Origin: CBDAQV01 sp965199335
GTDB taxonomy: Bacteria; Pseudomonadota; Alphaproteobacteria; CALMVH01
Direction: 5' to 3'
Length of the DNA stretch: 64,000 nt
Assembly (NCBI GenBank): GCA_965199335.1
Contig: CBDAQZ010000003.1
Location: 186,001 to 250,000 of the forward strand
Below, one piece after another: positions 53,750 through 63,865 of the stretch. How positions within the stretch are numbered: the first letter of the stretch is position 1; the number at the start of each line of letters is the position of its first letter. A program made the position numbers and the translations under genes. Below the pieces are notes generated by a model. The model searched no databases, was not told the origin of the DNA, and worked only from the letters and a program-made list of their open reading frames with translations.

Positions 53750-54952
53750 ATGGGCGTTGAGATCAAGGTTCCGCAGCTTGGCGAATCGGTAACGGAGGCG
53801 ACCGTGGCGCGCTGGCTGAAGCAGCCGGGCCAGGCGGTCGCAGCCGACGAAGCTGTGGTGGAGCTGGAAACCGACAAGGTGACGCTGGAAGTCAACGCCC
53901 CGCAAGCCGGCACGATGGGCGAGATCGCGGCCAAGGAAGGCGACACGGTTTCCGTCGGCGCCCTGCTGGGCACCATCGGCGAAGGCAGCGGCGCACCGGC
54001 GGCGAAGGCCCCTGTTCCCGAGAAAAAGTCCGAGCCTGCACCGCAACAGCCCAAGACCGAAAACAAACCGAACGGCGCCAAAACCGCGATCGAACTGTCC
54101 GGCCCCGCCGCGCGCAAGCTGGTGGAGGAACGTGGCCTGGACCCGGCCGCGATCGAAGGCACTGGCAAGGGCGGCCGCATCACCAAGGGTGACGCCCTCG
54201 GCGCCGGTGCGCCCAGCGCTCCGGTACCACCGTCCGCGCCCCGCGCGCCGCATGAACGTGAACAGCGCGTCCGCATGACGCGCCTGCGCCAGCGCATCGC
54301 CGAGCGCCTGAAGGAAGCGCAGAACACCGCCGCGATGCTGACCACCTTCAACGAGGTGGATATGAGCGTGGTCATGGCGCTGCGCAGCGAACACAAGGAC
54401 GCGTTCGAGAAGAAGCATGGCGTCAAGCTCGGCTTCATGTCGTTCTTCGTCAAAGCTGCGGTCAATGCGCTGAAGGAATTCCCGTCGGTCAACGCCGAGA
54501 TCGACGGCCAGGACATCGTCTACAAGAATTACTACGACATCGGCGTCGCCGTCTCGACCCCCAGCGGGCTGGTCGTTCCCGTGGTCAAGGATTGCGACGC
54601 GAAAAGCTTTGCCGACATCGAAAAGACCATCGGCGACCTGGGCATGCGCGCCCGCGACGGCAAGCTGGCGCTGGAGGAACTCAACGGCGGCACCTTCACC
54701 GTGACCAATGGCGGCGTGTTCGGCTCGATGATGTCGACGCCGATCATCAACCCGCCGCAGTCCGCCATCCTCGGCATGCACAAGACGATGGAGCGCCCGG
54801 TCGCGATCAAGGGGCAGGTCGTCGTGCGCCCGATGATGTACCTGGCGCTGTCCTACGATCACCGCATCATCGACGGCCGCGAGGCCGTGTCCTTCCTAGT
54901 CAAGGTCAAGGAAGCGATCGAAACGCCGGAGCGCCTGCTGCTGGACCTGTAG
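53750..54952 (+). CDS. sucB: Dihydrolipoyllysine succinyltransferase, E2 of 2-oxoglutarate dehydrogenase
   Basis: E2 core of the complex, 400 residues. Lipoyl domain with the modified lysine in ELETDKVTLEV near residue 44; a Pro/Ala/Lys linker; the peripheral-subunit-binding domain GPAARKLVEERGLDPAAIEGTGKGGRITKGD near 118-148; and the catalytic domain ending with ALSYDHRIIDGREAV, whose His and Asp are catalytic. The start at 53750 follows GGAGAG at a good distance. First of the downstream genes, 70 bp after sucA. Confidence 0.96.
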   Translation: MGVEIKVPQLGESVTEATVARWLKQPGQAVAADEAVVELETDKVTLEVNAPQAGTMGEIAAKEGDTVSVGALLGTIGEGSGAPAAKAPVPEKKSEPAPQQPKTENKPNGAKTAIELSGPAARKLVEERGLDPAAIEGTGKGGRITKGDALGAGAPSAPVPPSAPRAPHEREQRVRMTRLRQRIAERLKEAQNTAAMLTTFNEVDMSVVMALRSEHKDAFEKKHGVKLGFMSFFVKAAVNALKEFPSVNAEIDGQDIVYKNYYDIGVAVSTPSGLVVPVVKDCDAKSFADIEKTIGDLGMRARDGKLALEELNGGTFTVTNGGVFGSMMSTPIINPPQSAILGMHKTMERPVAIKGQVVVRPMMYLALSYDHRIIDGREAVSFLVKVKEAIETPERLLLDL

Positions 54953-54955
54953 ACC

Positions 54956-55993
54956 ATGCTGGATGCGCAGTACGACCTTACGGCCATCGGGCGTCCCTAT
55001 ACGGACATCATCGTCCATGTCGACGAAGGGATAGTGCGTAATTTCGGCTTGGAAAAAGGCCGGATCAGGGAAATCTCGTCGGCGATGATGCTCGCCATAC
55101 GCAGCGAACTGACCGATTACACCATATACCCGGGCGGCTCGCCCCCCAATACGTGTGCTTGCGTCCAGGCGCTCGGCGGCCAGGCCGTGTTCCTGGGCAA
55201 GGTCTGCGACGATGTCAGCGGCCGCGCGTTTCGCAAAGGTTTTCCACCCGGCGACGTGTTGTTCCCGAATGAGAATTATCCTGCGGATGCCAGCGCGCTA
55301 TCGGGCACCTGTCTTGTCCTGATAACGCCGGACGACGTGGGTACGGTAGTCAACTGCCCCGGGGTCGGCGACCGTCTCAGCGACGCCGATATGTTTCCCG
55401 ACCTGATTCGGGATTCCAAGATCCTGTATCTGCAGGCGCATTTCCTGTTCGCCGATACCAGCCGCGATGCCGTTGCAAAAGCGATCGAGGTTGCAAAGTC
55501 GGCACGGCGGGAAGTCGCGATCTCCCTGCACGATCACCGTATGAATGCGGAGCGTATGGCGATCTTCAAGGATCGTTATCTTCCTATGACCGATATGCTG
55601 ATCGGCAATCGCGAGGAATTCGAACCCCTGTTCTCGCAATCCGACATGGATGGCGCCGCCAGTGGGGCGACGCTCGTCGTCATGACGGATGGAGCCAACG
55701 GCGCTTACCTCGTCGGCCGCGACGATCAGCTTCACATTCCCCCGCACCTGCTGAAGGCGCGGGATAATACGGTCGGGGCCGGCGATGCCTTCGCCGCGGG
55801 TCTTTTCCATGGCTACGTCAACGGCTTGTCGCTGATGAATTGCGGTCAACTGGGGGCCGAAGCCGCCAGCGCCATCCTCGACCTGCCGGGCGCCCGCCCG
55901 GTCAGCAGCTGGAAGGACATGGCGGATAAATACCTGCAGGCTGCCCCGGCATCCCTGCGCCGTCCGGTGACGTCGGGTCAGACACAACCATGA
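54956..55993 (+). CDS. PfkB-family (ribokinase-like) sugar/nucleoside kinase 1
   Basis: Cytosolic PfkB kinase of 345 residues, closest in style to adenosine-kinase-like proteins. Signature 1 in YPGGSPPNTCACVQALGG near 60-77 and VCDDVSGRAF; signature 2 with the catalytic aspartate in DNTVGAGDAFAAGLFHGYVNG near 269-289. It starts 4 bp after sucB. About 60 percent identical by eye to kinase 2. Phospho-acceptor unknown; adenosine, ribose or a related metabolite are possible. Confidence 0.88.
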   Translation: MLDAQYDLTAIGRPYTDIIVHVDEGIVRNFGLEKGRIREISSAMMLAIRSELTDYTIYPGGSPPNTCACVQALGGQAVFLGKVCDDVSGRAFRKGFPPGDVLFPNENYPADASALSGTCLVLITPDDVGTVVNCPGVGDRLSDADMFPDLIRDSKILYLQAHFLFADTSRDAVAKAIEVAKSARREVAISLHDHRMNAERMAIFKDRYLPMTDMLIGNREEFEPLFSQSDMDGAASGATLVVMTDGANGAYLVGRDDQLHIPPHLLKARDNTVGAGDAFAAGLFHGYVNGLSLMNCGQLGAEAASAILDLPGARPVSSWKDMADKYLQAAPASLRRPVTSGQTQP

Positions 55994-56003
55994 ACGCCCA
56001 GCC

Positions 56004-57041
56004 ATGCTAGACGCTCAGTACGATCTTGCGGCTATCGGACTGCCCTATATCGACATCATCGTGCGTGTCGAGGACTCCTTCCTCGAGCGTTTCGGCCTTG
56101 TAAAGCGCACGGTGCGCGACCTGCAACCGGCACAAATTCTGGCGATCCGCAGCGAGCTGACCGATTACACCGTCTATCCCGGCGGTTCCCCTTCCAACAC
56201 CTGCGCAGGCATCCATGCGCTGGGGGGCAAGGCGGTCTTCATGGGACGTGTGTGCGACGATGCGACAGGCCGCGCCTTCCGCAATGCTTTTCCGGCGGGC
56301 AACGTGCTATTTCCCAATCGGCCTTACGGAAAGGACCCACGGGCGACATCGGGGATCGTCATCGTGATGATGACGCCCGACGATGCCGCCACGGTTGTCG
56401 CCAATCCGGGTGTCGGCGACTACCTGACCGAAGCCGATATCTTTCCCGACCTGATCGCGGACTCGCGCATACTGTTCCTCCAGGCGCATTTCTTCACCGT
56501 CGACACCAGCAAGGCCGCCGTCGGGAAGGCGATCGAAGCGGCAAAGGCGGCGAAGAGAATTGTTGCATTGTCGTTGCACGGCCATCGCTTCAATCCCGAA
56601 CGCAAGACGATATTCCTGGAACAGCACATGAAGAAAGCGGACATGCTGGTCGGCAACAGGGATGAATTCGAGATTCTGTTCGGACAGCTGGATATGAAGG
56701 CGCTGGCCGACCAGAACCGCCTGATCGTCATGACCGATGGCGGCAATGGCGCCTACATACTGGGACGAGGCGAGCGGATCCATGTTCCGCCGCATGCCGT
56801 TTCCGCGCCCGACAATACGGTAGGCGCCGGCGACGCCTTCGCCGCCGGTTTCTTTTACGGCTATGTCAACGGCCTGGCTTTACGCAAATGCGGCGAACTG
56901 GGAGCCGAAGCGGCAAACGCCGTTCTGGATATCCCGGGCGCGCGGCCCGTCGGCAGCTGGAAAAATATAGCCGATAAATACTTGCAGAGCGCACCGGCAT
57001 CGCTGCGCCGTCCCATCCTTGCGGAAGGTGCACAGACATGA
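56004..57041 (+). CDS. PfkB-family (ribokinase-like) sugar/nucleoside kinase 2
   Basis: Paralogue of kinase 1, 345 residues, beginning MLDAQYDLAAIGLPYIDIIV. Signature 1 YPGGSPSNTCAGIHALGG and VCDDATGRAF; signature 2 DNTVGAGDAFAAGFFYGYVNG with catalytic Asp. Even the first 60 bases resemble those of kinase 1, pointing to a fairly recent duplication. Differences fall in the lid region (about 95-125) and around 190-215, where substrate and nucleotide contacts are expected. The stop overlaps the start of kinase 3 (ATGA). Confidence 0.88.
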   Translation: MLDAQYDLAAIGLPYIDIIVRVEDSFLERFGLVKRTVRDLQPAQILAIRSELTDYTVYPGGSPSNTCAGIHALGGKAVFMGRVCDDATGRAFRNAFPAGNVLFPNRPYGKDPRATSGIVIVMMTPDDAATVVANPGVGDYLTEADIFPDLIADSRILFLQAHFFTVDTSKAAVGKAIEAAKAAKRIVALSLHGHRFNPERKTIFLEQHMKKADMLVGNRDEFEILFGQLDMKALADQNRLIVMTDGGNGAYILGRGERIHVPPHAVSAPDNTVGAGDAFAAGFFYGYVNGLALRKCGELGAEAANAVLDIPGARPVGSWKNIADKYLQSAPASLRRPILAEGAQT

Positions 57042-58042
57042 ACTTCGACGTTACGGGCATCGGCAGAGCCTTCACCGATATCATTGCCGAGGTCGATGAC
57101 GACTTCCTGAAGGAAAGCGGCCTGATAAAAGGGCGTGGGATCGAAACCCTGCCCACCGAGCTGCTGGCGATCCGCAGCCAGCTTACGACATATACGCTGT
57201 TGCCAGGCGGCTCACCCTCAAACACCGTCGCCGGCGTTGCCGCCCTGGGCGGAAAGGCTGCATTCCTGGGCAAGGTTTGCGAAGACATAAGCGGCCGCGC
57301 GTTTCGCAATGCCTTCCAGCGCGGTGAGGTTTTCTTTCCCAATTCCGTATATCCGGACGAGCCCAACGCGATCTCCGCGACGTGCTTCGTCCTGAGCACG
57401 CCTGACGGCACCATAACCATGGCCTATAGCCGCGGCATCGCCGACCGGCTGACGACAAAGGACGTGTTTCCGGATATCATCGCAGAATCGAAAGTGTTGC
57501 TGATCCAGGGCCATTTGTTCAACTCGCCCGAAAGCAGGGAAGCGATCCTGTTTGCGACCAAGGTGGCGGAACGGGCCAAGCGCAAGGTTGCCATCAGCCT
57601 GAACGATCTGTACCTGAAACCGGCTCACGACCGGTCGTTCCTTGCCGAAGCCGATTTCATCTTCGCCAACATGCGTGAGTTTCGGACGGAGTTTCCGGGC
57701 AAGGAATTGATCGATCTGCAGAACCAGGATGCCATCTTCATAGTGACCGACGGCGCGAGAGGGGCCCATATCTCCGGCAAGGGACATTTCTTTCATTGCC
57801 CTCCCCTGCAACTGGTTCCCGACGAGCACGTCGCGGTGCCGAATTTCGTCGGTGCGGGCGACCAGTTCGCCGCCGGTTTCCTGTTCGGATACACGCATGA
57901 CGTGCCCCTGCCCGACTGCGCCCGCCTTGGTTCGGAAACTGCCGCCGCCGTTCTTCGCGCCCATGGCGCCCGGCCCAAAGGCGACTGGCGCGGTCTTGCG
58001 GCGAAATACCTGCAGCCCGATACCGTGGACGGCGTGTCATGA
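57038..58042 (+). CDS. PfkB-family (ribokinase-like) sugar/nucleoside kinase 3
   Basis: More divergent third paralogue, 334 residues. Signature 1 LPGGSPSNTVAGVAALGG, VCEDISGRAF; signature 2 NFVGAGDQFAAGFLFGYTHD, retaining the catalytic aspartate but with Gln for Ala after it. STPDGTITMAYSRGIADRL near 122-140 replaces the TPDD segment of the other two, so its substrate may differ. Coupled at both ends by 4-bp overlaps. Confidence 0.87.
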   Translation: MNFDVTGIGRAFTDIIAEVDDDFLKESGLIKGRGIETLPTELLAIRSQLTTYTLLPGGSPSNTVAGVAALGGKAAFLGKVCEDISGRAFRNAFQRGEVFFPNSVYPDEPNAISATCFVLSTPDGTITMAYSRGIADRLTTKDVFPDIIAESKVLLIQGHLFNSPESREAILFATKVAERAKRKVAISLNDLYLKPAHDRSFLAEADFIFANMREFRTEFPGKELIDLQNQDAIFIVTDGARGAHISGKGHFFHCPPLQLVPDEHVAVPNFVGAGDQFAAGFLFGYTHDVPLPDCARLGSETAAAVLRAHGARPKGDWRGLAAKYLQPDTVDGVS

Positions 58043-58731
58043 TGGACCAGTTGCATAACGCGGAACGGCTTTTCACGGCGGAGGAAGCCGTAACCTACCT
58101 GCCGGAATGCCAGGCCTACACCGAGGCCGAATTCGGCGCGGGCGATGCCTTCCCGGTCGATTACCTGACGAAGCACCGAATGGAGGGCGTACAGTTCTAT
58201 CAGCCCTATGGCGACTTCTCGGCACTGCCGCCCAAGGTCCTGGGGCTGGCCAGTTGCATGTTCATTTCCTACGCCATGTACGACGACATGCTGGAGGGCA
58301 GGCGCAAGGAAACCGAACTCGACCCGTGGCGTCCGGAAGACGGCAAGGCGATCTTCTGGGTGGCCGCGGTCGTCAGCGAAAAGCCCGGAATCTTCGCCAA
58401 ATGCCTTTCCGCCATTTTCGACCAGGCGGAGGCGCACGAATTCAAGAACCGCGTCGACCGGGTCGGCGTTGTCTGCACCGGTCCGCAGGGTTACCTCATG
58501 GCACGGTCCTTCGGCCTGGTGGAAAGCGGTACGCGCTACAAGAACGGCTGGCTGTTCATGGATCGCAAACTGGGTCCGGGTGGTTTCAGGGAACTCAGTA
58601 CCCATCTACAGGATATCTGGGGCATGACGCGGGTCCGCGATTGCATCCGCGAAGGCCGGGCGATGTGGGGCGAGGACTGGAAGAAACGCGACTTCACTTC
58701 TTCGAAACCCGGCAAGACGCAAGAAGACTGA
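58039..58731 (+). CDS. Unknown conserved-looking protein inside the suc operon
   Basis: A 230-residue soluble protein I do not recognise. No signal peptide or clear membrane helix; aromatic and acidic residues are frequent. Distinctive segments: YLPECQAYTEAEFGAGDAFPVDY, LASCMFISYAMYDDMLEGRRKET, WRPEDGKAIFWVAAVVSEKPG and GYLMARSFGLVESGTRYKNGW. It overlaps kinase 3 by 4 bp and precedes lpd by 24 bp, so it is co-transcribed with the 2-oxoglutarate dehydrogenase genes. A metabolic or regulatory link to the kinases is plausible but not shown. Confidence 0.72.
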   Translation: MMDQLHNAERLFTAEEAVTYLPECQAYTEAEFGAGDAFPVDYLTKHRMEGVQFYQPYGDFSALPPKVLGLASCMFISYAMYDDMLEGRRKETELDPWRPEDGKAIFWVAAVVSEKPGIFAKCLSAIFDQAEAHEFKNRVDRVGVVCTGPQGYLMARSFGLVESGTRYKNGWLFMDRKLGPGGFRELSTHLQDIWGMTRVRDCIREGRAMWGEDWKKRDFTSSKPGKTQED

Positions 58732-58755
58732 CGCTACAAACAGGATATTTGTCCC

Positions 58756-60171
<1,416 letters not shown>

Positions 60172-60178
60172 CAGCAGC

Positions 60179-61723
60179 ATGGATCGCGCGCATATCGAAG
60201 CGGTTCTGCAGAGCCTGTGTCCTGAAAACGGTCCTGGTATTGCCGCCGGCATTTTCCGTGACGGCGCCCTGCTCGACAGCTACGCCTTCGGCTATGCCGA
60301 TGTCGAGCGCAGGCAGCCTATAGACAGCGAAACGTCGTTTCATGTCGCCTCGCTGTCCAAGCAGTTCACCGCCTATGCCATCGCGCTGCTTGCTTCGCGC
60401 GGAATGCTGTCCATGGATCAATCGGTACGTTCGATCCTGGGCGACCTGCCCCTTGATGAACGTATTCTGGTGCGCCACCTGGTTCATCATACCAGCGGCC
60501 TGCGCGATCAGTGGAATACGCTCGACCTGATGGGCTGGCGTCCGGGCGATCCGATTTCCACCGATGACGTTTTGCGGTTCGTCATTCTGCTTGACGGGCT
60601 GAACCACGAGCCGGGAACGAAATACCTCTATTGCAATACCGGCTATACGCTGATGGGCGAGGTTGTCCGCAAGGTCAGCGGCTTGTCCCTTCAGCAGTTT
60701 CTGGATCGGGAAGTATTTCACCCTCTTGACATGGCGCACACCAGATTTCGCGAGGATTACAGGGCAACCCTGCCCCACGAAGCCGTATGCTACGCCCGCG
60801 AAGGCGAGACATATGTCTGTACAACGCCGCCATACAAAACGATTGGCGCATCGTCTTTGCAAACAACCATAGGCGATTTCGCAAAATGGACGGCGTTCCT
60901 GCAGGACATCGAGAATTCGGGGTTGCATGACATGATGCACGCCCGTGGTCAGCTCGACGATGGAACCGGTATCGCTTATGGCTTCGGGCGTGTCTGCGGA
61001 ACTCTCGGCGGCATGAAGACCCTGTCCCATTCCGGCCTCGATTATAATTTCAGCGCCCAGTCCATCTATTTGCCCGAACACCGGATCGGAGCGGCGGTTT
61101 TTTCGAACGGAACACACCTTGCACTGGAGGCAGTCGCCGCGTGGCTCCTAATGAGCCATATGACACTGCCGGACGATCTATGCCGGGTACTAGAGCAGAG
61201 CGTCGCTTTCTACGCGCCGGTGGCTTCGAGCCACAATGACTGGAAAAGCGTGGCGGCTTTCGGCACTCCCCTGAATGGCGACCTGAGGCTTGTGGAGCGA
61301 TGCGGAGATATCCTGCGCATTTCCGGCACATACGCAGCCACGCTGCATAGAACCGGGACTACGACTTACGCTGCCCAGGGTGCGCTCACCGCCTATGAAA
61401 TCGATCCTGCGCTCCGGACACTGACCATATCTTCCGATCTTGCTGCAACCCGGAACGCTATTCCTGCACTGGATCTAGAATGGAACGATAATCTTGCCGC
61501 ACACGTCGGCACCTATAAATCCGGCGGACTGGCCGCAACTCATGAAATCGAATTATCAGATGGCCAGCTATACTGGCTGCGTCCCCGGCTCCCGCCGCAG
61601 AAACTGACCTATGCCGGGGACAACCTGTTCTACGCCCAGGGCTATCTGCTGGACTTCACGGCGGAAGGCCTCGTCATATCCCATCCCCGCGCACATGGCT
61701 TTGTACTGAAGCGTTCCGAATGA
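60179..61723 (+). CDS. Beta-lactamase-family serine hydrolase
   Basis: Class-C-like serine hydrolase of 514 residues. Nucleophile SxxK in FHVASLSKQFTAYAIAL (Ser near 58), YxN as YCNTGY near 151, and the third motif HSGLDYNF near 284. No signal peptide is evident. The C-terminal 150 residues form a separate beta-rich domain as in esterase/peptidase relatives. Substrate unknown; resistance to beta-lactams should not be assumed. It starts 7 bp after lpd and its stop is adjacent to the stop of a convergent small gene. Confidence 0.82.
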   Translation: MDRAHIEAVLQSLCPENGPGIAAGIFRDGALLDSYAFGYADVERRQPIDSETSFHVASLSKQFTAYAIALLASRGMLSMDQSVRSILGDLPLDERILVRHLVHHTSGLRDQWNTLDLMGWRPGDPISTDDVLRFVILLDGLNHEPGTKYLYCNTGYTLMGEVVRKVSGLSLQQFLDREVFHPLDMAHTRFREDYRATLPHEAVCYAREGETYVCTTPPYKTIGASSLQTTIGDFAKWTAFLQDIENSGLHDMMHARGQLDDGTGIAYGFGRVCGTLGGMKTLSHSGLDYNFSAQSIYLPEHRIGAAVFSNGTHLALEAVAAWLLMSHMTLPDDLCRVLEQSVAFYAPVASSHNDWKSVAAFGTPLNGDLRLVERCGDILRISGTYAATLHRTGTTTYAAQGALTAYEIDPALRTLTISSDLAATRNAIPALDLEWNDNLAAHVGTYKSGGLAATHEIELSDGQLYWLRPRLPPQKLTYAGDNLFYAQGYLLDFTAEGLVISHPRAHGFVLKRSE

Positions 61724-61858
61724 TTACGGTATAGGCGCGGTCACCACATCGACCGCACCCGTACCTATATCGGCCGCGCCGTCCGCAACGCCACGCACGG
61801 CATCGCCAATGCAGCCGGACAGGGTCATGACAGTCAGAAGCAGCAGAATATATCTCAT
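61724..61858 (-). CDS. Small lipoprotein, 44 residues
   Basis: Tiny lipoprotein starting MRYILLLLTVMTLSGCIGD, with lipobox LSGC (Cys 15 after maturation becomes residue 1), followed by a Gly/Ala/Asp-rich stretch GVADGAADIGTGAVDVVTA. A good AGGAG site lies 7 nt before ATG at 61858. The alternating pattern recalls entericidin-like peptides but I would not assign it. It lies 16 bp after the NUDIX gene. Confidence 0.75.
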   Translation of the reverse strand: MRYILLLLTVMTLSGCIGDAVRGVADGAADIGTGAVDVVTAPIP

Positions 61859-61874
61859 ATCGATCTCCTGACTT

Positions 61875-62321
61875 TTAAACACCTGCGGGAAGATGTTGAT
61901 CCATCTCGCTGAGACGGACCATTTTCTCCACTTGTTCCCACGCGTCAAGCCGGGCGATTTCATCGGGCTCGAACCAGCCGGCTTCGGTCGCGTCGTCACC
62001 GGCCAGGAGTTCGCCCGAACGATATTCGGCAGCGATTTCCACCAGTGTATAATGATAGCGCGGTTTTCCGGCATCGTCGCGCTCGATCAAATCCAGTGCC
62101 GTGATGATCCTGTACGGCCAGACCGTCAGGGAAGTTTCCTCCCTGACTTCACGGCTAGCGGCTTCGAAAAGGGTTTCACCCAGTTCCAGCAGGCCGCCCG
62201 GCAACGCCCACTGGCCGGCACGCGGGGCACGGGCACGCTTTATCAGAAGCACGCGCCCCTCGCGCCATACCACAACGCCTACGCCGACCAGGGGGCGATC
62301 CGGGTAAGCGCGATCCGGCAC
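61875..62321 (-). CDS. NUDIX hydrolase
   Basis: Hydrolase of nucleoside diphosphates linked to another moiety, 148 residues. The Nudix box is complete: GGLLELGETLFEAASREVREETSLTV near 41-66, with the metal-binding glutamates. The sequence VGVGVVVWREGRVLLIKRARAPRAGQWALPGG resembles ADP-ribose pyrophosphatase and MutT-like members; substrate not determined. Start GTG at 62321, or TTG at 62324 just before; the upstream stop TAA is at 62325. Confidence 0.9.
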   Translation of the reverse strand: MPDRAYPDRPLVGVGVVVWREGRVLLIKRARAPRAGQWALPGGLLELGETLFEAASREVREETSLTVWPYRIITALDLIERDDAGKPRYHYTLVEIAAEYRSGELLAGDDATEAGWFEPDEIARLDAWEQVEKMVRLSEMDQHLPAGV

Positions 62322-62324
62322 CAA

Positions 62325-63179
62325 TTACGGGGTCGTCGGGGAGCCGCTGAAGTTCGGCACGCCGCTTCTGCTTCTCTGCTGTTGCGGCGTTGTTACCGGC
62401 TGCGCCTGCGTTGCAACCTGCATATTCTGCGCGCTTAGTTGCTGCATCGATTGCAACAGGGTTTCGGCATCCTGCAGATGCTTGGAGGCAAACTCCTTCA
62501 GCGCTTCATTGTCGCCCTTGGTCGCCTCCTTGTTGAGGTTCGAGCTGGTCTTGTAAAGCTCGCGATCCGCAAGCCGCAGATACTGCTTGTCGAAATCGCC
62601 CGGCGAGGCATTCAGCCTGTCCATCGCGATCTGCTCGCGGATAGGGGATACGTTGTATGAAATGTTGTTCTTGTCCGCCAAGTCACGCATCTCGGCCTGG
62701 AAAGGATCGTAGAAGGACGTGACCTGCGCGGCGATCGCTTTCGACTGCTTGCTACCATTCTTTGCGGCGATCTGCGCGGCATCCAGCATGGTCTGGCTGC
62801 TCTCCAGATTGACGGCCACGAAAGCACTTTCGTTGGCAGGCAGTATAAGCTTTTGATATGCGGGATCCTGTGTATTGACCCGTGGCGATGTACTGGCGAA
62901 GGTGGGGACTGCTGGCTTTGAAAATATGGATTCGGCTGTAGCCGGTGCCTGCATGGGGTTGCCGGGCGTCGGGGCTATCGGCTGTTGCTGAACGGGGGAA
63001 AGGCTGAACCCCTCCAGCCCGGACCCGCCCTGCACGTCAGTGGACGGCGTTTCGGATGACGGCGCTTCCGGGGCGTAATCCTTGTATGTACCGCTTTCCC
63101 AAGGGGATTGGGCTTTTGCTATGATCGGAACGAGGCCACACAGAACCAGTGCGGATGTTGCTATCAGGCGCTTGTTCAT
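62325..63179 (-). CDS. DUF4142 family exported protein with N-terminal extension
   Basis: A 284-residue exported protein. Signal peptide 1-24 (ending AKA), a Pro/Ser-rich segment of about 75 residues, then a four-helix DUF4142 (ferritin-like, formerly DUF305-related) domain from about 105: NESAFVAVNLESSQTMLDAAQIAAKNG, PGDFDKQYLRLADRELYKTS, and LKEFASKHLQDAETLLQSM. The last 40 residues are Gln/Pro-rich. Family function is unknown, often linked to stress and the envelope. It is a distant paralogue of the next gene. Confidence 0.78.
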   Translation of the reverse strand: MNKRLIATSALVLCGLVPIIAKAQSPWESGTYKDYAPEAPSSETPSTDVQGGSGLEGFSLSPVQQQPIAPTPGNPMQAPATAESIFSKPAVPTFASTSPRVNTQDPAYQKLILPANESAFVAVNLESSQTMLDAAQIAAKNGSKQSKAIAAQVTSFYDPFQAEMRDLADKNNISYNVSPIREQIAMDRLNASPGDFDKQYLRLADRELYKTSSNLNKEATKGDNEALKEFASKHLQDAETLLQSMQQLSAQNMQVATQAQPVTTPQQQRSRSGVPNFSGSPTTP

Positions 63180-63289
63180 GAAAGTCCCCACGCATTTATC
63201 CTAGTTTGTAAACAAATCTAGCATAAAAATAGATCCTGCGCGAGGCCCATGAAAGGCAGCCGGAGCCGTACGGCCCCGGCTGCGTCTCG

Positions 63290-63865
63290 TTACTTCGTTC
63301 CGCTGGTTGCTGCAGGCGGGAACTTGGTTTCCAGCTGCTTTACCATCTCAAGGTGGCCCTGCAGGGTGGGCAGGGTCTTGGCGGCAAAGCTCTTCAGCTG
63401 CGGATCGTCGCCGGTGCTGGCTTCCTTCTGGAAGGCATTCACGGCCTCGTTGTGATCCTTGTCCTGGATCGCGATGAATTTCTGGTCGAAATCGCCGACG
63501 CTGGCAGCCTTCAACTGGTCGAGCTGACCTTTATGCTCGGTATCGAGGTCCTTCGGCACGGTTGCGCCAAGCTTCTTGGCAATTGCGCTCAGCTTCTTGG
63601 ATGCCTTGGTATGGTCGTCGATCATGGTCTGGGCGAAGACCTTGACGCTGTCATTGGTCGAAACCTTCTTGGCCAGCTTGGAGGTCTGGATTTCGATCAT
63701 GCCGCCCTGCGAGGCCTTCGTGATGAAATCCTTGTCGTTGGCCGATAGGGTCGCCGCAACCGCGCCACTTGTCGTTGTCGTCGTGGTCGTATTGTCCGCT
63801 TGCGCGACGACTGGCATCAAAATTAGCGCACCCAGGGTGGCGGCTAGGAGGGGCTGCTTCTTCAT
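63290..63865 (-). CDS. DUF4142 family exported protein
   Basis: A 191-residue exported protein with signal peptide 1-23 (ending AQA), a run of seven threonines, and a compact DUF4142 domain: NDKDFITKASQGGMIEIQTSKLAKK, VFAQTMIDDHTKASKKL, SVGDFDQKFIAIQDKDHNEAVNAF and LKSFAAKTLPTLQGHLEMVKQL. ATG at 63865 follows CCCGGA. It lies 110 bp upstream of the longer homologue on the same strand. No assigned biochemical role. The remaining 135 bases to the window end show no feature I can support. Confidence 0.85.
   Translation of the reverse strand: MKKQPLLAATLGALILMPVVAQADNTTTTTTTSGAVAATLSANDKDFITKASQGGMIEIQTSKLAKKVSTNDSVKVFAQTMIDDHTKASKKLSAIAKKLGATVPKDLDTEHKGQLDQLKAASVGDFDQKFIAIQDKDHNEAVNAFQKEASTGDDPQLKSFAAKTLPTLQGHLEMVKQLETKFPPAATSGTK

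Noticed and set aside
53684..54862. A 392-codon open frame opposite sucB
   Set aside because: Sequence is low-complexity Arg/His/Gly-rich with no motif, while sucB is certain.
60179..61723. Serine hydrolase as a beta-lactam resistance gene
   Set aside because: It lacks a visible signal peptide and has a C-terminal domain typical of esterase/peptidase relatives; motifs alone do not show beta-lactamase activity.
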